DNA of 10,918 nt. Source: JALUUH01 sp964636675. GTDB taxonomy: Bacteria > Pseudomonadota > Gammaproteobacteria > S012-40. The first letter of the stretch is position 1, and each line of letters opens with the position of its first letter. The notes under the pieces were generated by a model. That model ran no database searches. It was not told the DNA's origin and was given only the letters and a program-made list of their open reading frames with translations. The stretch spans positions 1-10,918 of the forward strand of contig CAZWUO010000128.1 in the NCBI GenBank assembly GCA_964636675.1, in the 5' to 3' direction. This document shows positions 1 to 6,986 of this stretch, one piece after another. The translations under genes were made by a program, and so were the position numbers.

Positions 1-97
1 TGGGAGAGCTGGAGGAAATGCTGGGAGAAGGGTTGAAATGATGAAAACGTTTATTGAAGAAAATGCTAATTTGTGGCAAGAAGATATTGGCGAGTAG
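1..97 (+). CDS. Possible 3' end of an unidentified upstream gene (partial)
   Basis: Two short open stretches run in from the left edge. Frame 3 reads through an acidic segment (GELEEMLGEGLK) and stops at TGA 39-41. Frame 2 stays open from the edge to TAG 95-97 and ends in FIEENANLWQEDIGE; it contains ATG codons at 38 and 41, the first overlapping the frame-3 stop as ATGATGA. Either one gene ends at 41 or at 97, or an upstream gene ends at 41 and a tiny ORF follows. I recognise no family. Too little of either frame is visible to choose, so the boundaries are those of the longer frame. Confidence 0.25.
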   Translation, partial: GRAGGNAGRRVEMMKTFIEENANLWQEDIGE

Positions 98-199
98 TAT
101 TATTTTAAGTCTTATGCCCTGTAACGGAATTAGGCCTTTAGCTTGGTAAAATCCAACATTTTAACAATATCTTCACTTAAATAGAAAGCGACAATTGAC

Positions 200-228
200 T
201 TGAAAAATACTGCTAGTGCATTTATTTT
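200..228 (+). promoter_or_regulatory. Candidate sigma-70 promoter for the DHFR-like gene
   Basis: TTGAAA (200-205) and TATTTT (223-228) are separated by exactly 17 nt, in an AT-rich intergenic stretch. The -35 matches consensus at 5 of 6 positions and the -10 at 4 of 6. Transcription would begin near 235 and leave a 5' leader of roughly 90 nt. In so AT-rich a region chance matches are common. The rest of 98-325 holds no other feature I can support. Confidence 0.3.
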
Positions 229-314
229 ATATTCTTGTAACAGGAAAAAAATTTGCTATCCGCCAGCGAGTTTTCCGGATGAACGAAATACGCTAAATTA
301 TCACACACGCGTCT

Positions 315-320
315 AAGGAG
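315..320 (+). promoter_or_regulatory. Shine-Dalgarno site deciding the DHFR-like start
   Basis: AAGGAG lies 5 nt before the ATG at 326. It is the strongest ribosome-binding site on the + strand of this window and fixes the start of the DHFR-like gene. Confidence 0.8.
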
Positions 321-325
321 ATTAT

Positions 326-865
326 ATGGTTACCGGAGCGTATGTATATATTGCAACAAGTTTAGATGCTTTCATTGCTCGAAAAAATGGAAACATCGAT
401 TGGTTATCTGAAGTTGAAGTTGCAGATGAGGATTATGGGTATCAGGAATTTATGAATTCAATGGATGTGTTAGTTATGGGGCGAAATACTTATGAAAAAG
501 TGATTGCATTTGATGATTGGCCATATTCAGGAAAAAATGTTGTTGTTTTAAGTCATCGTACACTCAATATTTCGCATAATCACCAACAAAGAATAGAAGT
601 AAAGTCCTGCTCTCCTATCGAATTAAGGTCATGGGCAAGCAGTGAAGGATATAAAAAAATATACGTTGATGGAGGATACACGATTTCTAGTTTTTTGAAT
701 GATGGGCTTGTTAAAGAAATAACAATATCTACAATTCCTATACTTCTTGGGGAAGGAATTCCGCTTTTTTCGGAGATTAAAAATGAAATTCAACTTTGTC
801 ATTTAAAAACGAAAACCTATGCCAGCGGTGTAGTAAAAACGACATATCGAGTAATATACCCATAG
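326..865 (+). CDS. Dihydrofolate reductase family protein (RibD C-terminal-like domain)
   Basis: A 179-residue single-domain cytoplasmic protein of the DHFR/RibD_C superfamily, like the YyaP/YwjB group. Seen in the sequence: an N-terminal strand with the family pattern SLDAFIARKNGNIDWL (residues 12-27), the nucleotide-site motif VMGRNTYE (50-57), the glycine-rich YVDGGYTI loop (113-120) and the late PILLGEGIPLF segment (about 138-148). These are the usual landmarks of an NADPH-dependent reductase fold and the length is normal for stand-alone members. Most members have no assigned substrate; they lack the full folate-site signature of housekeeping FolA, so I would not call this folA. Its own good SD and 256-bp spacing to pdxJ suggest separate transcription. 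Codon use is AT-rich, as in neighbouring pdxJ. Family assignment is firm; the reaction is unknown. Confidence 0.85.
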   Translation: MVTGAYVYIATSLDAFIARKNGNIDWLSEVEVADEDYGYQEFMNSMDVLVMGRNTYEKVIAFDDWPYSGKNVVVLSHRTLNISHNHQQRIEVKSCSPIELRSWASSEGYKKIYVDGGYTISSFLNDGLVKEITISTIPILLGEGIPLFSEIKNEIQLCHLKTKTYASGVVKTTYRVIYP

Positions 866-886
866 TGTTTAGGGTTCAGGTATCAA

Positions 887-910
887 TGTGCGTTACATTG
901 TGCGTTACAT
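887..910 (+). repeat. Perfect tandem duplication of a 12-bp unit
   Basis: The unit TGTGCGTTACAT occurs twice head to tail (887-898 and 899-910) with no mismatch, 21 bp after the stop of the DHFR-like gene. Each copy, taken with its flanking bases, reads AATGT-GCGTT-ACATT, which has 5-bp inverted arms. It may be a replication-slippage duplication or a pair of binding sites; nothing else identifies a binding protein. Confidence 0.75.
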
Positions 911-959
911 TTATTTCTTAGCATCAAAAGTAGGTGCTCTTAAGCAAGACAAAATAGTA

Positions 960-988
960 TTCAAAATTTGTCAATTCTGAAGTAAAAT
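960..988 (+). promoter_or_regulatory. Candidate promoter for the leader ORF and pdxJ
   Basis: TTCAAA (960-965) and TAAAAT (983-988) are 17 nt apart, matching the sigma-70 consensus at 4 of 6 and 5 of 6 positions. Transcription would start near 995. An 11-bp palindrome TGAAC-A-GTTCA at 1006-1016 lies just downstream of the predicted start, where a repressor could act. This is pattern matching in AT-rich DNA. Confidence 0.35.
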
Positions 989-1077
989 ATACCCGTGGCG
1001 TTATCTGAACAGTTCAACCAGTATTCTAATTTTCATGTAGTACATAGAAATTTTCTCTAAAAAAAGGATATTCACGC

Positions 1078-1155
1078 ATGACTCAGTTTTTAAAAATGTA
1101 TAACAAGGCGCATTCCGTGACATGCTCCCAAAAATCAAAAATATCGGTCATATGA
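1078..1155 (+). CDS. Small leader ORF (25 aa) overlapping the pdxJ start
   Basis: An ATG at 1078 is preceded by AAGGA (1064-1068) at 9-nt spacing, a good ribosome-binding site. The frame runs 25 codons (MTQFLKMYNKAHSV...) and its TGA at 1153-1155 overlaps the pdxJ ATG at 1152-1154 as ATGA, the classic arrangement for translational coupling. pdxJ has no convincing SD at 1152, so ribosomes finishing this ORF could supply its initiation. The peptide has no recognisable domain, no signal peptide and no run of one amino acid that would suggest an attenuator. It could instead be a chance ORF, with its SD unused. Confidence 0.4.
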   Translation: MTQFLKMYNKAHSVTCSQKSKISVI

Positions 1156-1886
1156 CAAATTTAAGTGTAAATTTAAACAAAATTGCTCTCTTAAGAAATT
1201 CAAGAGGGCGTGATTATCCCAATGTAGTTGAATTTGCGAATAAAATGATCGCATTAGGGGTTCACGGAATCACCGTCCATCCGCGGCAAGATGAACGGCA
1301 TATTACAAAAAAGGATGCGGTGGATTTAGGGGAATTGCTTGCGAATAATTCCGCAGTGGAATTTAATATTGAAGGTTATCCGTCACAAAATTTTATGGAC
1401 TTAGTCACCAGGATAAAACCTGATCAATGCACCTTAGTGCCGGATAGCCCAGAACAATTAACTTCTGATCATGGGTGGAATTTGGAAAAAGATGGTGATT
1501 TTGTTAAAAATATTTGTAGCCAACTCACTGCAGAAGGAATTAGAAGTTCTATTTTTATTGACCCAAACCCGAGCCACATTAAATTAGTAGCAAATACCGG
1601 TGCAGATAGAATTGAGCTATACACAGAAAAATATGCTACAACCTTTAACAAAAAAGTGCATGACACTGTCTTTAATCAATATAAAAAATCAGCTATTGAA
1701 GCTCAAAAATTGGGCATAGGTGTTAATGCGGGACATGATTTGGACTTAGCAAATTTATCAAAGTTTTTAACCATTAATGAAATTCTTGAGGTCTCAATTG
1801 GCCATGTACTTACCGTTGAATGCATTGAGTATGGAATGCATAGCATTATTAGTAAATATCTCAAAATTTGCAGTTTAACTCGTTAA
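1152..1886 (+). CDS. pdxJ: Pyridoxine 5'-phosphate synthase
   Basis: PdxJ condenses 1-deoxy-D-xylulose 5-phosphate with 3-amino-2-oxopropyl phosphate to make pyridoxine 5'-phosphate, the last ring-forming step of the DXP-dependent vitamin B6 pathway, in the cytoplasm. The 244-residue TIM barrel has the family landmarks: N-terminal NLNKIALLRNSRG (7-19), phosphate/active-site HPRQDERHI (43-51, with H43, R45 and H50), the glutamate of FNIEGYP (E74), NAGHDL late in the barrel and the C-terminal VSIGH. I start at 1152 because homologues begin MTxLSVN; the upstream in-frame ATG at 1122 would add ten residues with no counterpart. The motif wording (NKIA, HPRxDERH, NIEGYP, ELYTE) matches Bacteroidetes-type PdxJ better than the E. 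coli type (DHIA, HLREDRRH, EIHTG). It converges with the big regulator gene 34 bp away; no obvious terminator hairpin lies between them. Confidence 0.93.
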   Translation: MTNLSVNLNKIALLRNSRGRDYPNVVEFANKMIALGVHGITVHPRQDERHITKKDAVDLGELLANNSAVEFNIEGYPSQNFMDLVTRIKPDQCTLVPDSPEQLTSDHGWNLEKDGDFVKNICSQLTAEGIRSSIFIDPNPSHIKLVANTGADRIELYTEKYATTFNKKVHDTVFNQYKKSAIEAQKLGIGVNAGHDLDLANLSKFLTINEILEVSIGHVLTVECIEYGMHSIISKYLKICSLTR

Positions 1887-1920
1887 AAATATCGCATCAA
1901 CAGGCCCTCATTATTTTTCT

Positions 1921-4900
1921 TTAGACATCTGTCTTTTTTATTTTTGCTAAGATGAGTTTAGTTTCTGTTGATGGAATGACGCCCAAGCCTAATTTTAATG
2001 CCTTTACGCAATTCTCATAGACCACAGCCGCCGCGGAATAACGACCTTGTGAAATATATAAATTCATCATTAAGCAATAGGCCTTCTCTTCGATGGGATT
2101 ACTCGCTATGAGTGCTTCTAAAGCGACCTCAGCATCTTTTAAAGAATGGTTTCGCGTCCAATAATCAATAACAATATAGATTGCTTGAGTCCATTTTTTA
2201 CGTATTTTCACACTTTTCTGGATCACGATAGGAAGTTGCTCGGCAGCATGTAAAAAATCGCCGGTATATAAAGTATTTAACTGATGGAAGTAGTGCGCTA
2301 TCTGAGCGCTTACGTTATTATCACTTCTATTTTTACCAATGCAAACTAATTTTTCGGCACTGGCATCCAATGCCCAAGTATCGAGCCAACAGATTTTTCG
2401 ATTCAGCGATAATTTTCCTTCGCGATTTATAATCGCTTCGCTCTGACCTAGAAGTTTGCGCAAGCGAAAAAGAGTGGTATCAAATATTTGGTGTGCAGTA
2501 TCGCCATCTGAATCCGGCCACACGGTTTCACTGATAAGCTCTTCGCGGACATTCTCCCCACCAAAGGCGATAAGAGTTTTTAACAGGGAATATACTTTTG
2601 GTCGGCTACGACTAAAAGGTTTTAACAGCTGCCCATTAATGCTAATTTCAAATCGACCTAATGTGGTAATGCGAATAGGCCAGACCCAATCGGCTATGTC
2701 ATAAGGGGGCTCTCGCGGCACCAAACCGCGCTTATCGATAATGTAATGAGCATACTCGGATTCAATTCCGTTCCGAATACTCTCCACTAATACTTCCGAT
2801 AATTCGTCATTGCAAACCCATAAACCGGGTAACAGTTTATACTGCTTTGCCAGTCTTAGGGCATTCCCTGCGGAACGCAACCCTACTTCCGGATGCCCTT
2901 TAAAAAAATCGAGAATTGCGCCAAACAACTGCGCATTAAATTGCTGTATATAATTATTTGTCTGAAGTGCCATTGCGTTTGCTTCAATTCTAGTTTGCGT
3001 CGCTCGTTGGATATCGCCTTTTACAAAATAAAACTGTGCTAGAAGATTTTTAGCACTTGTTTCAAAAAATGGGATACCAACCTGAAAGGCATAACGTACT
3101 GCATTCTGCGAATGCTGGAATGCCGCTTCAATATCCGAGCACTGATAGGAATGCACAGCATGCAGTAAATAGTAAAATACTAAATGTGTGCGCTGAGACT
3201 CATCCTCATAACAAGCTGCACTTTGCAGAAAATTGCCCGCTTCTTTGGTATCACCCATCATTAACGCCGCTGCTGCACCATGACTGAGCAGACTAATATT
3301 TGTCACTGACATCGCATAATTTTTAGCTTCTTTTAAACCTTGTTTTGCAACCATTAGGGCGCTTTTACAGTCTCCTAGTGACATCCACAAAACACAGCAA
3401 TGAATGATCTGTGATAGTATTTTTGTAATCGGATCATTATTATCCTGCATCTTATTCAACAACAACGTGTGATGCATTTCCGCAGAGCGATAATCTCCCT
3501 GCCAGAGATAATGTAAAATAATATATATTTTTCGTTTAACATCAAGAAAAGGGGGTAATGCACTCGATGGAATATTTTGCACCCGCTTTAACCACGCATC
3601 GATCCGTGGGTGATTAGGCGAGCGATGAGACAAAGCGGTAAACATACTTATAGATAGTCTAGCAATCGCGTGTGGAGATACTTGGGATAGTACAGTCTTT
3701 TCAAGGTCATCGACGTGCGCAATCCATGGGTCTAAAGGAAAAAAATCGTCGCGTTCATATACGTAACTATCAATGATGCCGGATAAACACAAACATTGAC
3801 CGGTAGACCCATCGGCAGCGCTGAATAATTCAAACGCCTTAATTAAATCTTTCCTTGCAAACTTAGGCCTTATTGGAAGAATGCATATCGCTCTCCAAAA
3901 CAATAACCAACTTGATTCTTCTATCATCGTTTCTGGAATATGCTGTAACCATTTGGACAAAGTCGATATACGGTTAGAGGTAACGAGCTCCTGCGCATAT
4001 TGAATCGTAAAACGTATTAGTTGCGCCCAATTCGTCGAATCAATTAACAAGGAAGCGGCTTCCGCAAGCGCACCATCATCTACCAGCACGGTGAAAGATT
4101 TTTGTTGAATTTCTCGCAATATTTCAGTGTTGAGATTTTTCTGACTTTGCGTCACTAGAAATGACTTAAACAGTGGATGGAAACGAAATATTTTTTCGCC
4201 ATCGTCCACTCGATAAATAAAATAATTTCGTTTATACAGCTCTTGTAAAATATCACCTGCCGCTGGGTTTGCAGCCAATTTTATCGCATGTACTGCCGAT
4301 ATATCTTTCAAAAAACAGCTGCGATACAAAACATCGTGTACTTCTGTGCTTAGATTTCGCAAGACTTCATTTGCAAAATAATCAAACAAGTCCTGTTTCG
4401 TATCTACGGCTAATAGTGCATCCTGATGCAAGAAATCAGCATTCGAAAACAATAAGGTCAGACCTGCCGCCCAACCCTTCATGGTCTCTTGTATCTGTTT
4501 GCTTTTTTCGAGTGTTAGCGCAGGAATATTGTTTAGTGACGCAAGCTTAGCAAGTTCTTGATTATTAAACCGCAGACTATTTTCGTCAATAGTATGAATT
4601 TTCTGATTCACTTTCAAACGTGCAAATTCTGCGGGCAAAGTCTCCCGACTCACCAATATCATTCGACAAGCAAGAGGCAACTCATCGATTGCCACACCCA
4701 CAACATCTGCCCATTGTTGCGCTTGGCATTCTTGAACATCATCGAACACAATGTGAAAAGGCTGATCCAAGCGTTGATAGACACTACTAAAATAACGCCG
4801 TGCGAATGCTTTTATGTTAAGCGCATCTGTTACCTGATAGCCAGGAATAACCCCCCCATAAGNNNNNNNNNNGCTAAGATCGATTATCCCACGACTGAAA

Positions 4901-5133
4901 TAGTGAAAAAAACTGGCTAAATCAGCGTCGCCATCATCTACACAATACCAAAGCGATATCCCTTGAAGTGACTCAATATAATGTGAAACAAACGTCGTTT
5001 TCCCGAAACCCGGTGGCGCAATCACAGCGGTTACAGGTATAGCCGTTTGAGCAAGCTGATTTATCAACTCTGTTCGCGGGACATGATGATATACAAACGG
5101 ACAGCAAGTCTTATGTGTGCGTACGGCGTTCAC
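1921..5133 (-). CDS. MalT/AfsR-like STAND ATPase transcriptional regulator with winged helix and BTAD domain
   Basis: A large cytoplasmic regulator of about 1070 residues. The N-terminal NTPase has Walker A APPGFGKTT (39-47), a MalT-like WYCVDDGDADLASFF segment (62-76), Walker B IVFDD (128-132) and an arginine-containing ILVSRE strand near 160. The middle (about 380-800) is helical and TPR-like. About residue 820 onward is an OmpR/SARP-type winged helix (ITTLGRFEISINGQ... then TTLFRLRKLLG), followed by a bacterial transcriptional activator (BTAD) domain with TPR-like helices to the end. In STAND regulators a signal and ATP promote oligomerisation and DNA binding; here the binding domain is the SARP type and not the C-terminal LuxR HTH of MalT. 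The start is GTG at 5133, shortly after an in-frame stop; its SD is weak. Ten Ns fall at residues 88-91, so length there is uncertain. Same strand as urtE, 318 bp downstream; control of that transporter is inference. Confidence 0.85.
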   Translation of the reverse strand: MNAVRTHKTCCPFVYHHVPRTELINQLAQTAIPVTAVIAPPGFGKTTFVSHYIESLQGISLWYCVDDGDADLASFFHYFSRGIIDLSXXXXYGGVIPGYQVTDALNIKAFARRYFSSVYQRLDQPFHIVFDDVQECQAQQWADVVGVAIDELPLACRMILVSRETLPAEFARLKVNQKIHTIDENSLRFNNQELAKLASLNNIPALTLEKSKQIQETMKGWAAGLTLLFSNADFLHQDALLAVDTKQDLFDYFANEVLRNLSTEVHDVLYRSCFLKDISAVHAIKLAANPAAGDILQELYKRNYFIYRVDDGEKIFRFHPLFKSFLVTQSQKNLNTEILREIQQKSFTVLVDDGALAEAASLLIDSTNWAQLIRFTIQYAQELVTSNRISTLSKWLQHIPETMIEESSWLLFWRAICILPIRPKFARKDLIKAFELFSAADGSTGQCLCLSGIIDSYVYERDDFFPLDPWIAHVDDLEKTVLSQVSPHAIARLSISMFTALSHRSPNHPRIDAWLKRVQNIPSSALPPFLDVKRKIYIILHYLWQGDYRSAEMHHTLLLNKMQDNNDPITKILSQIIHCCVLWMSLGDCKSALMVAKQGLKEAKNYAMSVTNISLLSHGAAAALMMGDTKEAGNFLQSAACYEDESQRTHLVFYYLLHAVHSYQCSDIEAAFQHSQNAVRYAFQVGIPFFETSAKNLLAQFYFVKGDIQRATQTRIEANAMALQTNNYIQQFNAQLFGAILDFFKGHPEVGLRSAGNALRLAKQYKLLPGLWVCNDELSEVLVESIRNGIESEYAHYIIDKRGLVPREPPYDIADWVWPIRITTLGRFEISINGQLLKPFSRSRPKVYSLLKTLIAFGGENVREELISETVWPDSDGDTAHQIFDTTLFRLRKLLGQSEAIINREGKLSLNRKICWLDTWALDASAEKLVCIGKNRSDNNVSAQIAHYFHQLNTLYTGDFLHAAEQLPIVIQKSVKIRKKWTQAIYIVIDYWTRNHSLKDAEVALEALIASNPIEEKAYCLMMNLYISQGRYSAAAVVYENCVKALKLGLGVIPSTETKLILAKIKKTDV
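4863..4872. other. Assembly gap (10 Ns) inside the regulator gene
   Basis: Ten undetermined bases interrupt the NTPase region of the regulator, between residues DLS and YGGVIP. A run of seven Cs lies just to the left (about 4850-4857). The frame continues across the gap as written, but a run of exactly 10 is often a placeholder, so the true number of missing bases is not known. Confidence 0.95.
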
Positions 5134-5292
5134 TGATTCACTTTTTAATACTTAGATATAGACATATTACGACTCATTCATAAACTACAATACATTAACA
5201 TAATAAATATTTTGTCTTTAGCTGGATTCGAGTCTCAGGGATATAATGTTCAAGATAAAGTAAATTAATTACAATTACCATGAATTTTTAGA

Positions 5293-5307
5293 TGAATGTA
5301 ACATTCA
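5293..5307. promoter_or_regulatory. Perfect 7-bp palindrome, candidate operator
   Basis: TGAATGT-A-ACATTCA is a perfect inverted repeat with a single central base. It lies 160 bp upstream of the regulator start and 145 bp beyond the urtE stop. Its short, tight symmetry fits a dimeric DNA-binding protein better than a terminator. The binding protein is unknown. Confidence 0.4.
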
Positions 5308-5331
5308 CAAACTGATTATCGAAATACCGCC

Positions 5332-5357
5332 GATAGGTGATACCGCTACCACTTATC
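5332..5357. repeat. Imperfect inverted repeat / weak hairpin
   Basis: GATAGGTG (5332-5339) and CACTTATC (5350-5357) pair over 8 bp with one mismatch (a G-U pair in one RNA strand) around a 10-nt loop. There is no adjacent T-run on the minus strand, so it is not a canonical intrinsic terminator for urtE. It could be an operator half-site pair or a weak RNA structure. Confidence 0.3.
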
Positions 5358-5451
5358 CAGCCTGCGCTAAACCCACACTGTTTGCATTGTCTTTTTGGGT
5401 TAAGCCTCTTGGGCCTGTGCCATAAAACTAAAACAGAGTGCGGATTCTAGG

Positions 5452-6147
5452 TTAAACCGTCAAATACTTCTGTATTAATGCCTCATTCAATGCTTGCATT
5501 TCTCCCAAGGCGACATTGCGACCTCGATCCATGAGCATGAATTTTTTACCGATGCGGCGAGCGAATGGAAGTTTTTGCTCGACGATGAGTATCGTAATAC
5601 CCTCTTCATGGTTTAGCCGCATTAGAATGCTGCCAATATCATGCACGATATTGGGCTGGATACCTTCGGTAGGTTCGTCGAGTATCAACACCTTGGGATC
5701 AAGCACGAGTGCGCGACCAATGGCAAGTTGTTGCTGTTGCCCACCGGATAAATCACCGCCGTGGCGCTGCATCATTTTTTTGAGTACAGGAAATAATTCG
5801 AATATTCTTTCAGGTATGACTTTTACCTTGTCACGACGTGATGCTAAACCAACACGTAGATTTTCTTCCACCGTTAACCGGGGGAATATTTCGCGGCCCT
5901 GCGGCACATAAGCAATACCCACTCTTGCCCGTTTTTCAGCGGCTTGTTTTAACATTTCTGTATTTTCAAATACGATACTGCCGGACTTACACGGAATTAA
6001 ACCCATGATGGCTTTTAATAAAGTAGTCTTGCCAACACCGTTGCGACCCATTAAACAAATGCAATCACCTTGTTCAATGTGTAAATCCACATCCCATAAG
6101 GTATGGCTTTCACCATAAAATTGATTGAGTCCTTTGATATCAAGCAT
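5452..6147 (-). CDS. urtE: Urea ABC transporter ATP-binding subunit UrtE
   Basis: One of the two ATPases of the urea-type (HAAT/LivF-related) importer, acting at the cytoplasmic face of the UrtBC channel. The 231-residue protein is full length. It shows Walker A GRNGVGKTT (34-42), the Q-loop in YVPQGREIF (Q83), signature LSGGQ (133-137), Walker B VLILDEP (153-159, with D157 and E158), and a VEQKLPFARR segment where most ABC ATPases have the switch histidine; a Q there is normal in LivF/UrtE, and the KLPFARR wording is typical of UrtE. SD GGGAG lies 7 nt before the ATG and inside the end of urtD; only 2 nt separate urtD's stop from this start. It is the last urt gene, followed by the spacer to the regulator. 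Confidence 0.95.
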   Translation of the reverse strand: MLDIKGLNQFYGESHTLWDVDLHIEQGDCICLMGRNGVGKTTLLKAIMGLIPCKSGSIVFENTEMLKQAAEKRARVGIAYVPQGREIFPRLTVEENLRVGLASRRDKVKVIPERIFELFPVLKKMMQRHGGDLSGGQQQQLAIGRALVLDPKVLILDEPTEGIQPNIVHDIGSILMRLNHEEGITILIVEQKLPFARRIGKKFMLMDRGRNVALGEMQALNEALIQKYLTV

Positions 6148-6149
6148 GT

Positions 6150-6986
6150 TTATTCTCCCAAATAGACTTCAATCACTTTTGGATTGTTTTGCACTTCCTC
6201 CATGCTGCCTTCAGCCAGCACATGTCCTTCGTGTAATACGGTTACGGTTTTAGCAATCGAGCGCACAAACTCCATATCATGCTCAACGACAACAACAGAA
6301 TGTTTTCCAGCAAGGCTGGTAAGCAGTTCTGCGGTACGTTCTGTTTCTTGATGCGTCATGCCTGCTATCGGTTCATCGACTAATAATAATCTTGGATTTT
6401 GCATGAGTAACATGCCGATTTCTAACCATTGCTTTTGCCCATGGGATAAATTTTTTGCCGGCAAATTAACTTGTTCAGTTAACATAATCGTATGCAATAC
6501 ATCGAGTATGTGATCTTGTTGCTCACTGCTCAGGCTTGCAAACAGAGAGGCCCATACACGTTTATCACAATGCATGGCAAGTTCTAGATTTTCAAACACG
6601 GTGTGCGCGGGAAAAACGGTAGGTTTTTGAAACTTGCGACCAATACCTGCGGATGCAATCTCGTATTCGGTCATGCGCGTCAAGTCCATGCTTTGACCAA
6701 AAAAAGCCGTGCCTGCATCGGGTTTGGTTTTCCCGGTAATCACATCCATCATCGTTGTTTTACCCGCACCATTCGGCCCGATAATACAACGCAACTCACC
6801 ATTGCGAATATAGAGATTCAAATCATTCAGTGCTTTAAATCCATCAAAACTGACCGAGATACCTTCAACATATAAAACTATATCATGCGAGATATCGAGT
6901 TGATTGACTAATACCGCGTGCCTGCCACCGGGCACCATAAAATCAAACACCCTATCCCTGCGCATGGTTTCTTTAAATCTAGGCAT
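6150..6986 (-). CDS. urtD: Urea ABC transporter ATP-binding subunit UrtD
   Basis: The LivG-related ATPase partner of UrtE. The 278 residues include an N-terminal tail of about 35 residues ahead of the ABC fold, common in UrtD proteins. Walker A is GPNGAGKTT (70-78), followed by MMDVITGKTKPDAG; the signature is the UrtD-specific LSHGQKQWLEIGMLL in place of LSGGQ; Walker B is LLLVDEP followed by IAGMT; and the switch histidine is in VVVEHDMEF. The ATG at 6986 overlaps the end of urtC by 8 nt, with SD GGGAG (complement of 6997-7001) 10 nt upstream, so translation is probably coupled to urtC. Confidence 0.95.
   Translation of the reverse strand: MPRFKETMRRDRVFDFMVPGGRHAVLVNQLDISHDIVLYVEGISVSFDGFKALNDLNLYIRNGELRCIIGPNGAGKTTMMDVITGKTKPDAGTAFFGQSMDLTRMTEYEIASAGIGRKFQKPTVFPAHTVFENLELAMHCDKRVWASLFASLSSEQQDHILDVLHTIMLTEQVNLPAKNLSHGQKQWLEIGMLLMQNPRLLLVDEPIAGMTHQETERTAELLTSLAGKHSVVVVEHDMEFVRSIAKTVTVLHEGHVLAEGSMEEVQNNPKVIEVYLGE

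Larger units (their letters stand above)
5134..5451. other. Intergenic region between urtE and the regulator gene
   Basis: These 318 bp contain no ORF I can support. They must hold the end of the urt transcript and, if it has its own promoter, the promoter of the regulator gene. On the minus strand, TATATCTAA-type sequence about 20-30 nt before the GTG start could serve as a -10, but no convincing -35 partner is present. Two inverted repeats, described separately, lie at 5293-5307 and 5332-5357. No strong GC-rich hairpin with a U-tract follows urtE, so read-through into the regulator is possible. Confidence 0.6.

Noticed and set aside
1122..1151. Alternative pdxJ start adding ten residues (MLPKIKNIGH)
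   Set aside because: Homologues begin at the MTxLSVN position and the added residues have no counterpart; only a weak AAGG lies upstream.
4558..4920. + strand ORF of 120 aa inside the regulator gene
   Set aside because: Antisense shadow of the NTPase region, crossing the N-run, with no domain.
5405..5451. Intrinsic terminator after urtE
   Set aside because: The only pairing (AGGCC with GGCTT on the minus strand) gives a 5-bp stem with a G-U pair and no proper U-tract.
5516..5911. + strand ORF of 131 aa inside urtE
   Set aside because: Antisense shadow of a well-supported ABC ATPase; composition is that of reversed codons.
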